Source: a virus
Reading direction: 5' to 3' (one strand)
Length of the DNA stretch: 58,818 nt
IMG/VR virus record: IMGVR_UViG_3300009129_000019
Location: 1-58,818 of that record
The position numbers were made by a program, and so were the translations under genes. Shown one piece after another: positions 25,077 through 33,800 of this stretch. Below the pieces are notes generated by a model. That model was given only the letters and a program-made list of their open reading frames with translations, did no database searches and was not told the DNA's origin. Numbering within the stretch: the first letter of the stretch is position 1; every line of letters starts with the position of its first letter.

Positions 25077-26273
25077 ATGCACCTAGTCGAGTCATTCTCC
25101 CTAAATACCGGTCTTAAAATAGATCAGCCCTATCTATATGATAAATTTGTACCCTTACCGTTTAGATGTGGTTACATTACACTACAGCCCTTTGGCAAAT
25201 ACCCCAGTAGACAATACGACTACTGGAAAGAAGTAATGGAGATACTGAAGCCGGTGCTGACAGACAATAATATTAAAGTAATTCAATTAGGGACAAAAAA
25301 CGAAAACCCCATACAGGGGTGCTATGACATGCGAGGAAAGACGTCTTTTTCTCAAGCATCGTACCTAATTAAAAATTCATTATTACACTTAGGCATAGAT
25401 AGCTTTGGTATACATTTTGCATCGGGAGTTAAGAAAAAAATTGTAGGGATTTATTCAAACATGCTACCATCCCAAACTGGACCATACTGGAGTGACAGCA
25501 AGGACGTAATCTTACTTGAGCCGCCTAGAGAAAGCCATGAGAAACCAAGCTATAGCATAGAAGAAGACCCCAAGACTATAAATACCATAAAGCCAGAAGA
25601 TATAGCTAAAAGCGTCTGCAAACTTTTGCGGCTTGAGTATGATTACCCGTATAAAACTTTATATACAGGCAGAGAATATCACGTCAACAAGATAGAGGTG
25701 GTTCCAGTTAACTTTATTACAAATCACGTAGAAATGGGAGTAGAATCCATGATCGTTCGTATGGATATGTATTTTAACGAAGAGTCCTTAGAAAGACAAC
25801 TCAGAATCTGCCCCTGCTCTATCGTTACAGACCAGCCTATTAATGTGAGTTTACTCCAAAAATACAAGTCACGCATAAATGAATACGTGTTTTTTGTGGG
25901 TGAAGATACTGACGTAAATTACTTTAAATTACTAAAAACAGCTGGGGTAAAATTTTTCGCCATGAGTAAGCTAGAAGACTCAAAACTAAACAGCATTAAA
26001 TTAAAGTATCTAGATATAGCTCCTATCATAGCTAAGAAAATTACTTCGAAAAACGACCTGAAAAGCGAACTAAAAGGCAAGAATTTAAATAATATTTATT
26101 ATAAGAGTAGCTGTCTAACAGTACTAAGGAACGACCTCTATCAGAGTAACGTTTATTTAGAAAATAATCCACCAGTAATGGACGTGAATTGTCTCCCGCC
26201 AGCGAAAGTGATCGACCACCCAGACTTTTGGGCAGACCTAGATAATTACTTAATTCTAGAAAAAACTTCTTGA
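25077..26273 (+). CDS. GT9-like (heptosyltransferase-like) protein with an extra C-terminal domain
   Basis: 398 residues. The first half follows the C-terminal domain of ADP-heptose:LPS heptosyltransferases: YITLQPFGKYPSRQYDYW, VIQLGTKNE, DMRGKTSFSQASYLIKNS, then LHLGIDSFGIHFASG and KKKIVGIYSNM. The N-terminal Rossmann domain of full-length GT9 enzymes is missing; the second half (about 200-398) is a different unrecognised domain. It may be a sugar transferase or a derived sugar-binding protein. Its TGA stop lies inside the -35 box of the next promoter. Confidence 0.62.
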   Translation: MHLVESFSLNTGLKIDQPYLYDKFVPLPFRCGYITLQPFGKYPSRQYDYWKEVMEILKPVLTDNNIKVIQLGTKNENPIQGCYDMRGKTSFSQASYLIKNSLLHLGIDSFGIHFASGVKKKIVGIYSNMLPSQTGPYWSDSKDVILLEPPRESHEKPSYSIEEDPKTINTIKPEDIAKSVCKLLRLEYDYPYKTLYTGREYHVNKIEVVPVNFITNHVEMGVESMIVRMDMYFNEESLERQLRICPCSIVTDQPINVSLLQKYKSRINEYVFFVGEDTDVNYFKLLKTAGVKFFAMSKLEDSKLNSIKLKYLDIAPIIAKKITSKNDLKSELKGKNLNNIYYKSSCLTVLRNDLYQSNVYLENNPPVMDVNCLPPAKVIDHPDFWADLDNYLILEKTS

Positions 26274-26298
26274 CCTATTTTTGGTTATTTAGTATAAT
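26270..26298 (+). promoter_or_regulatory. Sigma70-type leaderless promoter (TTGACC-17-TATAAT-6-ATG)
   Basis: -35 TTGACC at 26270-26275, 17-bp spacer, perfect TATAAT at 26293-26298, then 6 nt to the ATG at 26305. No Shine-Dalgarno is possible in the 6-nt gap. Confidence 0.75.
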
Positions 26299-26304
26299 CC
26301 TTTT

Positions 26305-27012
26305 ATGAAGAAAATCGAAAGAAATGCTGAGGGCTTAATCAAGGACGTAAAATATTCTTTTACAGAAGACGGACTGATTGATTGGAGAAAAATGGTCAAG
26401 CCAGAGCATCTCGTGCCGAATAAAGATAGGACAAGTGAAACAGACGTCACAAAACTCAAAGATTATCAATTGATCATTTTGCTTGGGGGAATTAAAGAGC
26501 TAGCTCAAATCCGTGGATACACAAACGTTACCTACGATGTAGTTTCGCCAAGTTCAGACTATGTGGCGGCGACCTGTACAATAACTTGGAAACCTAATTA
26601 CGAAACGGAGAGCGAGCCCGTTGTTTTTTCTGCTATCGGTGACGCTTCGCCTCACAACACAAACAGTTTTGCTCGCAACTTCCTCGGTCCTATCGCGGAA
26701 AATAGAGCCTTTGTGCGATGCGTAAGAAATTTTTTAAAGATTAATATTGTAGGCAAGGAGGAGCTTGGCGGCGCAGACGCGCCACCATCCTCAACGAACA
26801 CCAGTTCTCATACCTCAGACAACTCTATGGACCCGCGTAATATGCTCCAAGCAGTTATGATGGAAAAGGGAGTAAGCTTCGAAAAAATTAAGCAAAAGCT
26901 CTTAGGCGAAAAATATGAAAGCGCAGAGTCTATGGCCAGTATCAGTGACATACCCAAGCTAAAAGCTTTTGAATTAATCGAAAGGCTAAAAAAAATTAAG
27001 TCAAAAAATTAA
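26305..27012 (+). CDS. Conserved-looking phage protein, possibly a recombination mediator
   Basis: 235 residues. A compact N-terminal domain ends in SFARNFLGPIAENRAFVRCV and RNFLKINIVGKEEL, a pattern reminiscent of Rad52/Sak-type single-strand annealing proteins, where an Arg-rich helix follows a Gly/Ala-rich turn. After a Ser/Thr/Pro linker (about 157-175) there is a small helical C-terminal domain (MLQAVMMEKGVSFEKIKQKL). The resemblance is not enough for a family call. It has its own strong leaderless promoter, so it is probably expressed early. Confidence 0.45.
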   Translation: MKKIERNAEGLIKDVKYSFTEDGLIDWRKMVKPEHLVPNKDRTSETDVTKLKDYQLIILLGGIKELAQIRGYTNVTYDVVSPSSDYVAATCTITWKPNYETESEPVVFSAIGDASPHNTNSFARNFLGPIAENRAFVRCVRNFLKINIVGKEELGGADAPPSSTNTSSHTSDNSMDPRNMLQAVMMEKGVSFEKIKQKLLGEKYESAESMASISDIPKLKAFELIERLKKIKSKN

Positions 27013-28109
27013 AATCCGTGCATGTCGGTTAGACCTCCCGTGACATGGAAAACTACAGGCCTCGAATTTTCTTCGCCCCCTTCGGTAACTACTCTAACTG
27101 GAGCGGCGTACCCCGATAAAATATCGGGGGAAATTTCGAAAACAATTTCTGCTTCGTTAGAAGAAATTATCTCGCATGGGAATTCTCCAACCAAGACACG
27201 ATCAATATTTAAAAAATTATTCCCCCCTATAGTACACTGAGAATGAGCCGTAGCTTTAGCTACGTTTGCCGGCGCGCCCTGCGTGATAGAAAGGGACGAA
27301 ATGCTGGGTCCACCTCCTTCTAACGCCCCCAGTTTAGCTGAGCCCACCTCATAAGTAGAAGTGACAGCGCCGCCGACTTGATAGCTAGTGTCTTTTTTAG
27401 AAAGCACTCCGTCGAGAACAAAAGACCGTTTCGTGACGCTATTTTTATCTTTTAAATTAATTTTAAAATTTTCTTTTATGCCCGTTTGGGGCAAGGATAA
27501 ATCTGAGCCATACACAGTAATTTTTGAATCTATTTTTTTTCTTCCCCTAGTTACCCCCTGTAGAGCCGTACTGCCCGCATGAAAGACGGGAACTATTTCA
27601 CACTGGTATGAATAAGACAAACTCTTCACGTTATCTTTAGAAAAACTTTTTCCTCCCTCTATCTCCGCATTAGTCGACCTCAATATTTCTAATTCGGAAG
27701 GAAGAATCGTAGACTTAACTGGAGTAAAAGTCCCAGCTACATCTTCGTAAAATTTTATATCTGCTGTAGCAGTCGCAAACGCGTACTGATTCATCGTTAA
27801 AGAATAGTTAACTAAATAACCAGAAGATATACTTAAGCCCGCAAATTTAACGGGTATGTGCGTACCGGGTGAGGCAATATAAGTCAAAATCGGATCGGTC
27901 CCAACAGAACCGATCCCTTGTTCTGTTAAATAATATTGTAACTTCACAGATCCGCCCCTTTCTTTTGTGTTCTTAATTTCACTAGGAACAGACTTATCAA
28001 TACTAAAAAGGGGCTCGAGGGGGGCAGAATTATTAATGGATAGAGAAGAGCAGCAGACTTCGGCGTCTCCAATAGCAACTTTAATGTCTTTGTGAGTATA
28101 AACAGCCAT
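27009..28109 (-). CDS. Tube-like tail protein with C-terminal TIG domain
   Basis: 366 residues. Two tandem segments (about 20-140 and 160-250) share the pattern S-L-x-(Y/N)...P-(L/V)-F...S-(V/I)-(K/T)-(L/V)-x-Y seen in the major tail tube protein at 51177-52343, so this looks like a second, tube-related protein. The C-terminal 90 residues, starting at ISSLSITQGAPANVAKATAH, have the beta-sandwich wording of IPT/TIG domains often displayed on virions. It is divergent from the tail-tip operon and shares a palindromic promoter region with it. A distal-tail ring or minor tube protein is the likeliest role; this is inferred. Confidence 0.5.
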   Translation of the reverse strand: MAVYTHKDIKVAIGDAEVCCSSLSINNSAPLEPLFSIDKSVPSEIKNTKERGGSVKLQYYLTEQGIGSVGTDPILTYIASPGTHIPVKFAGLSISSGYLVNYSLTMNQYAFATATADIKFYEDVAGTFTPVKSTILPSELEILRSTNAEIEGGKSFSKDNVKSLSYSYQCEIVPVFHAGSTALQGVTRGRKKIDSKITVYGSDLSLPQTGIKENFKINLKDKNSVTKRSFVLDGVLSKKDTSYQVGGAVTSTYEVGSAKLGALEGGGPSISSLSITQGAPANVAKATAHSQCTIGGNNFLNIDRVLVGEFPCEIISSNEAEIVFEISPDILSGYAAPVRVVTEGGEENSRPVVFHVTGGLTDMHGF

Positions 28110-28133
28110 CTTTTACTTGAATTACATAATTAT

Positions 28134-28154
28134 TTTACACTATTATAGTGTAAA
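28134..28154. promoter_or_regulatory. Perfect 21-bp palindrome with divergent AGTGTAA elements
   Basis: Arms TTTACACTAT and ATAGTGTAAA with a single central T. It gives AGTGTAAATAA toward gpM (plus) and AGTGTAAAATAA toward the tube-like gene (minus), so one site may serve two divergent late promoters or bind a dimeric regulator. Confidence 0.6.
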
Positions 28155-28179
28155 TAAGATACAAGGTACAAGGAATAAT

Positions 28180-28701
28180 ATGGCATCGATTTATAATATA
28201 GGGCCCTATTCGGGGTCAAAAACGTATAATACTAATGATATAGTCAGTCACAACGGCCTTTTTTATTATTCAAAGGCTCAGGACGTATTAAATCTTACTC
28301 CAAGCGCGTCTTCAGCGTATTGGGGAGGAACCATAAATATACAAGACGGACTAAGCACTTCTGAAAAGCCTTACTTTTTTTGGGCCTTCTCTTACGGAGC
28401 CAATACTCAACACGAACCGAAGGTAGATGTAATAGAATTTGGAGATGGATACAAACAAAGAATAGCTCAAGGGACAAATAATAGTTTGCTTAATTTTCAA
28501 GTCTCATTCAATAATAGAAGCGAACAGGAAGCGGCGGCAATACTGCATTTTTTGTCGTCTAAAGAAGGGTACCAATCGTTTTACTTTAAGTGCCCATCCC
28601 CCTATTCTGTCATTAAAAAAATGATTTCCCCGAGTTGGTCCAGTACGTTCAATTTTAATAATGATTACAATATCCAAGCGGTTTTTGAAGAGGTATCATA
28701 A
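28180..28701 (+). CDS. Tail-tip protein gpM-like, with N-terminal CBM5/12-like module
   Basis: About 173 residues from MASIYNIGPYSGS, preceded by AAGGAATAAT; a longer in-frame start would run through the palindrome. The C-terminal part VIEFGDGYKQRIAQGTNNSL and FLSSKEGYQSFYFKCPSPY is the lambda gpM minor tail signature. The N-terminal 45 residues (SKTYNTNDIVSHNGLFYYSK, then SSAYW) match the chitin-binding-like CBM5/12 wording (Y-x-x-x-D-x-V-x-x-N-G-x-x-Y, ending in W), which lambda gpM lacks. It should sit at the distal tail and join the tip complex. Confidence 0.75.
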   Translation: MASIYNIGPYSGSKTYNTNDIVSHNGLFYYSKAQDVLNLTPSASSAYWGGTINIQDGLSTSEKPYFFWAFSYGANTQHEPKVDVIEFGDGYKQRIAQGTNNSLLNFQVSFNNRSEQEAAAILHFLSSKEGYQSFYFKCPSPYSVIKKMISPSWSSTFNFNNDYNIQAVFEEVS

Positions 28702-28703
28702 GT

Positions 28704-29885
28704 ATGGCTGATAAAATCAATACATCGACAGCGCAAAGCACCGTCAAAGACATAAATAAAGAAGCTCACTCTTTAGAGAGCACGGCCATTATAGAGCTTT
28801 TCGAAATAGATATATCCGAAATTAAAACGAACCTATCGTTAAACACGAGTTCCACTATACCAGAAGACTACCTAAGATTTCACAACAACGAAACGCTGGG
28901 AAATAAAAAAATATACTTTAAGGGCGACACCTATCACGCTATGCCTATCCTGACAGAAGGCTTCGAGGTAGATTCTGGCGGAGAGTTACCCAGACCCTCC
29001 CTAACTTTTACCTCGTTAACAGGAATAGCTCAAAAAGAAGAGGAAACATATTCGCGATTCAATAGCCTAAAGAGAGCGGTGCTAGAACTAAACAACATGA
29101 TAGGCGCCAAGATTACCAGAATTAGGACTTACAAAAAGTTCTTAGACGCAGAAAACACATGGATATCTGGAGTCGGGCAGTTCGCTGGAACCAACCCAGA
29201 ATTCCCCAGAGAGATATATCATATAGAAAGAAAAATTACAGAAGATAAAGTGCATATATCATTTGAGTTGTCCTCTGTTTTAGATATGCAAAATTTCAAA
29301 ATACCCGGTAGGTTAGTTTTAGCTACAAGATGTCCTTGGAAATATAGGGGCGAGGGTTGCTGTTACGAATTTAAAGGGGGCGACGCCAGCGAATTAGCTA
29401 AACAAAAAAACTTATTTGGTGCAACAGATCATTTGCCAGACTTCGCCCCTCCCGTAGCAAATGACGCGGACGAATTAATAACAGGCAAAATGAACAACGG
29501 CACTTATGACCCCTCTCAAATCAAAGCTACGGACGTAGAACCGTATGATAACAGTAAAAGTTATGCCGCAGGGAAAGTAGTTTACCTTGAAAAAAATTCC
29601 GTGAGATATTACTATGTTTCTCGAGGCAATCCGGATGGGGGTAGCGTACCCTCGCTTGCATCTCCCCCTAACACGGTATACTGGGAAGCAGACAGGTGCT
29701 CTAAAACCTTAGACGGATGCAAAAAAAGATGGGGCGCGGCGGGAGCAGCAAAATCATGCTCGCCCGGAACTTGCAACTCAACAGCGCAAGGGAGATGCGC
29801 AGCGAACAACTGTGAGGGAGCAACAAACAGCTTCCTTCCGTTTGGGGGCTTCCCGGGAACAAATTCTAAATATGTATCGCAATAA
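28704..29885 (+). CDS. Tail-tip protein gpL-like, with inserted CBM5/12-like module
   Basis: 393 residues. The C-terminal half has the gpL pattern RCPWKYRGEGCCYEF, then CSKTLDGCKKRW, then LPFGGFPGTNS, whose Cys residues hold an iron-sulfur cluster in lambda gpL. Between these elements lies an insert (about 265-335): YDNSKSYAAGKVVYLEKNSV, YYYVSRGNPDGGSVPS and VYWEAD, again CBM5/12-like. An additional Cys cluster (CSPGTCNSTAQGRCAANNC) is not in lambda. It acts in initiating the tail tip with gpM, gpI and gpJ. Confidence 0.82.
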   Translation: MADKINTSTAQSTVKDINKEAHSLESTAIIELFEIDISEIKTNLSLNTSSTIPEDYLRFHNNETLGNKKIYFKGDTYHAMPILTEGFEVDSGGELPRPSLTFTSLTGIAQKEEETYSRFNSLKRAVLELNNMIGAKITRIRTYKKFLDAENTWISGVGQFAGTNPEFPREIYHIERKITEDKVHISFELSSVLDMQNFKIPGRLVLATRCPWKYRGEGCCYEFKGGDASELAKQKNLFGATDHLPDFAPPVANDADELITGKMNNGTYDPSQIKATDVEPYDNSKSYAAGKVVYLEKNSVRYYYVSRGNPDGGSVPSLASPPNTVYWEADRCSKTLDGCKKRWGAAGAAKSCSPGTCNSTAQGRCAANNCEGATNSFLPFGGFPGTNSKYVSQ

Positions 29886-29886
29886 C

Positions 29887-30219
29887 ATGGACTTAAACGA
29901 TAAACAAAAATTATATATTAAAAATCACGCTCTGGAAGAAGCGCCCAACGAGTGTTGCGGCTTAATTGTTGAACGGGGGGGAGATATTAAAGTAATAAAG
30001 TGCGAAAATGCCTCCTATAATAAAGAGAGGCACTTTGAAATATCTAGTTCGGATTTGTTACAAGGCTACAAGCATGGAAAAATAGTAGCTTATTATCACT
30101 CTCATACTCAAGACAATATCGAATTCTCAGGGTTAGATGAGTCAATAAGCCTTAGTCATAACTTACCGTTATTTATGTACTCTATACATGCAGACAACTT
30201 TCTCTTATTTGAGCCATGA
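29887..30219 (+). CDS. gpK-like JAMM/MPN peptidase domain protein
   Basis: 110 residues from MDLNDKQKLY, one base after the gpL stop; a longer in-frame start would overlap gpL by 74 nt. The full JAMM zinc site is present: E22 in ECCGL, H71-S-H73, S81 and D84 (H-x-H-x7-S-x2-D). Lambda gpK has this domain plus an NlpC/P60 peptidoglycan hydrolase domain; here only the JAMM part remains. It probably matures or assembles the tail tip. ATGA-type overlap with gpI. Confidence 0.82.
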   Translation: MDLNDKQKLYIKNHALEEAPNECCGLIVERGGDIKVIKCENASYNKERHFEISSSDLLQGYKHGKIVAYYHSHTQDNIEFSGLDESISLSHNLPLFMYSIHADNFLLFEP

Positions 30220-30845
30220 AAAAAAACATAAAATTTAATCTCCACGGCAAGTTGGGAGAATTCCTATCTAATAACGAATGGGAATTGCTGGTCGGCAGTG
30301 TCGCGGAAGGAATGCATGCAATCAACACGCAAAGCGGGGGCTTGATACAGCAGTTTTTTCTTAAACAGGAAAACATGTACGGAAGATACAAGGTCGTTGT
30401 TAACGGTAAGGAAGTCCCATTTCATGGAGATTTTAAAGATAACGAGCTAACCATGCAAAGAGACGACATAGATACTGTAGATGTAATCCCCGTTCTCGAA
30501 GGGGCAGGATGGGAGAACTGGCTGGGGTTGGGTTTAGGCATGTTTGGAATGTATTATGCTCAAACTAGTCTAGGCATGATGGCTAGTCTAGCTTTATTCG
30601 CTTATGGTATATCTAATATGCTAGCAGAGCCGCCGGATATGCCAGAAAACAGACAGATAACGAATCCCAGTTCAGACCCAACAGCCTTAGCGAATTCGTA
30701 CCTGTTTAATGGCCCCGTAAATGTACTAAATGAAGGCGGGCCCGTACCGGTTGGTTATGGAAGGTTAATTGTGGGTAGTCAAACTATTATGGCTTCGTAT
30801 GACATAAAACGAATACTAACGCGCGACGCGGGAGCTATAAGATAA
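30216..30845 (+). CDS. Tail assembly protein gpI-like
   Basis: 209 residues. The C-terminal block SYLFNGPVNVLNEGGPVPVG and YGRLIVGSQTI is the lambda gpI signature. A hydrophobic stretch near 105-135 (GLGLGMFGMYYAQTSLGMM) may help insertion into the host membrane or tip packing. It lies between the JAMM gene and gpJ in the same order as in lambda. Confidence 0.85.
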   Translation: MKKNIKFNLHGKLGEFLSNNEWELLVGSVAEGMHAINTQSGGLIQQFFLKQENMYGRYKVVVNGKEVPFHGDFKDNELTMQRDDIDTVDVIPVLEGAGWENWLGLGLGMFGMYYAQTSLGMMASLALFAYGISNMLAEPPDMPENRQITNPSSDPTALANSYLFNGPVNVLNEGGPVPVGYGRLIVGSQTIMASYDIKRILTRDAGAIR

Positions 30846-30849
30846 AAAA

Positions 30850-33800
30850 ATGAGCACGATCACTACAAACACGGTAAGTACTTCTGGGGCAGCAGAGGGG
30901 TATTATAATACTCAGGAGTATGGTATCGATGTAGCGAGCTCAAACACTTATTACAATAGAATTTATGGCACAGACGAGATAAAAATATTTAACTCTACCG
31001 GGGAAGGAATTTATTCTGGAATTTTCCCCAACGGAGAAACAGGATTCTTTACTTCAAGAACTATAGCCAAAACTATAGATTTAATATGTGAAGGGGAAAT
31101 CGAAGGGATAGTAAGCGGAGAATGGGTGCCTTCAGGAACAAATCCTAACGGGCAAATAGGATGGGAGCATGTTAATTTTCAAGCCTTTTCGGACACCCAA
31201 CCTGAAGCTTGGCTTAAATCAATATACCTAAACGATACCCCAGTAGTAAACGCGAACGACCAATATAATTTTCAAAATGTAGAAGTAGCTATAGCTAATG
31301 GAGTGCCGTCTGGAGTAAGTCAAAATGACGGTTTTCTATATGTAGGAGACACGAACGCTATAGAAAAAACTAGAGTAATTAACGAAAGAGTAAGGGGTCC
31401 AGATAACGCGAGATGGAATGCTCAAGATGAAGCTTCTGCAGATAACCCATTCTTTTTTCACCCAAAAGTTTATAGATTTTTAGACAAAACAGCCCAAAGG
31501 TGCCGAATAGGGATTAAAATATCTTCTTTAAGTTATACGAAACAGGGGGACAATTTTGATATATCAGAATGGGGAGAAGTAAACGGAACCGAAGTTACGT
31601 TTAAAACAAGGTATAGGCCTATATATATAGACAACAACGGAGTTATGGATCTAGCTACCTCAAGAGGGTGGTATCCGACAGACGGGCCTTTTTCTACTAC
31701 CGTACAAGGCTTAGTTACTGCTCCGTACCTTCACCCTATAAATATAACATTCGATACCGACTTAATGAGTGAAAATCTAGCCGGTTGGGAAATAGAGGTG
31801 ATAAGGACCACTCCAGATTCAGCGCAAAACAATATCTCCAATCAAACATTTATCGATACTATAACTACAGTAAGTGATAATATTTTATCTTACCCCAATT
31901 CTTCATTAGTCTCGATGAACTTTAACGCGGAATACTTTTCTCAAATTCCGACTCGTTCATTCGACATGAGACTGTTGAAAGTCAAAGTGCCTAGTAATTA
32001 TGATCCAATAACAAGACAATATGCGGATACAGTTACACCTTGGGATGGAACCTTCAAAGATGAAAACGCTTGGACGGATAATCCAGCTTGGATTTTCTAC
32101 GACCTTTTAACTAACGAGAGGTACGGGGTAGGAAAATTTCTTAAAGACGTAGAAGTAGACAAGTGGACGCTATATGAGATATCTAAATTTTGCGATACGT
32201 TAGTCCCAAATGGAGAGGGGGGGAAAGAACCGAGGTTCACCTGTAATACTCTTATTAATACTCGAGAAGATGCATTTAAAGTGCTCAAAGATTTCGCTAG
32301 TTGTTTTAGATCGATCTTATATTATGGCTTCGGAAGTATACATACATCGATAGACAAACCCAGAACTGCCGTAGCCCAATACACCAACGCGAATGTAAAA
32401 AACGGAAATTTCACGTATTCTTCAACTAGCGAAAAAGCTACGCCCACAGTCTGCTTAGTAAGGTATAATGATAAAACTAATTTCTACAAACCCTCAGTAG
32501 AATATGTAGAAAACACAGAAGGAATCAGAAAGCATGGCGTTATAGAAAAAGAGATAACAGCCTTTGCCTGTACAAGTCGTTCTCAAGCAATTAGATTAGC
32601 TAGATGGATACTCGCGACAGACGCAACGCAAACTGAAGTAGTACAATTTACTACGGGACCAGAAGGAATGATGCTCCGTCCCGGTGACATAATACGTTTG
32701 GTAGACGAAAGTAGATCAATAAATAGATTCGGAGGGAGAGTTATAGATGTTAATACAACAGGCATAGTCTTAGACGAGGATTTAAGTCACCCGCTACTCT
32801 CTACAGACTGTACAAATAATAATTTATGTAACAATACAAATTACCAACTGACCTTAACTACACCGAATTATTTTTATGACACCTCTTTAGTAGACCTCGC
32901 AAACCAGAGCTACTATCCAGATATTAGAAATGAACATATACAGACGTTCAATTTTTCTCCTAGCAATAATAGTGTGACGGTAAGCTCCACAGGAATAGGG
33001 CACTCAGAACTAGTTAAAGGCCCTACTTCAGGGACGACCATAACTTACGGAGATAATAACGAAATGTTTAGCACGTCCGATGGGGAGTTAATGAAAGAGT
33101 CTACTTGGTCATTAACGGATATAAATACTAATAACTTATACTCCCTTATATCAATTAAAGAAAATGAAGGGTTTATGCATGATGTCGAAGCGGTAGTGCA
33201 TAACGAAAAGAAATATGATTACATAGAATCAGGCATTATATATTCATTTGTTCCTAGCCCACAAACCGTAACAGAGGCCCCTCCCGCCCCTCATGCTGTT
33301 CAGTTGTATGTAAGGAATTATCCCGGTAGTACAAATACAAAAAGACTAGCCATTAAGGTACATCCCCCTACCAATAGAGGGACTACAATTGGTTATAAAA
33401 TTTACGTCAAGGCCGGAGAGGGCCTAAGCGTTCCGAGTACAGTATGGACTGACGACGAGTTAAAATCGGGGACTTCTATCCCTAAAAATAATTTCTTAGA
33501 ACAAACCCTATATTTAGATGATTTAACTGACGAAAGCGGCAGGCCTTATACTTTCTATTTACCTCACAAAAACAATACAAGATATTTTGTAAGAGTTTTC
33601 GCGATAAATGCCGTGGGAGTATCATCCGCAGCGCACGCAGACGGAACAGATTATTCGGGGGCACAGGGGTATGGAATTACAGACCACCACCCCACAAGAG
33701 ATATACAAATCCATTCACTCAGGCTTTATTCAGAATTTCACCCGGCGCTCTCAAACACGGGAGACTCAGCGACGAAGACTTTTTATGCAGAGATACAAGA

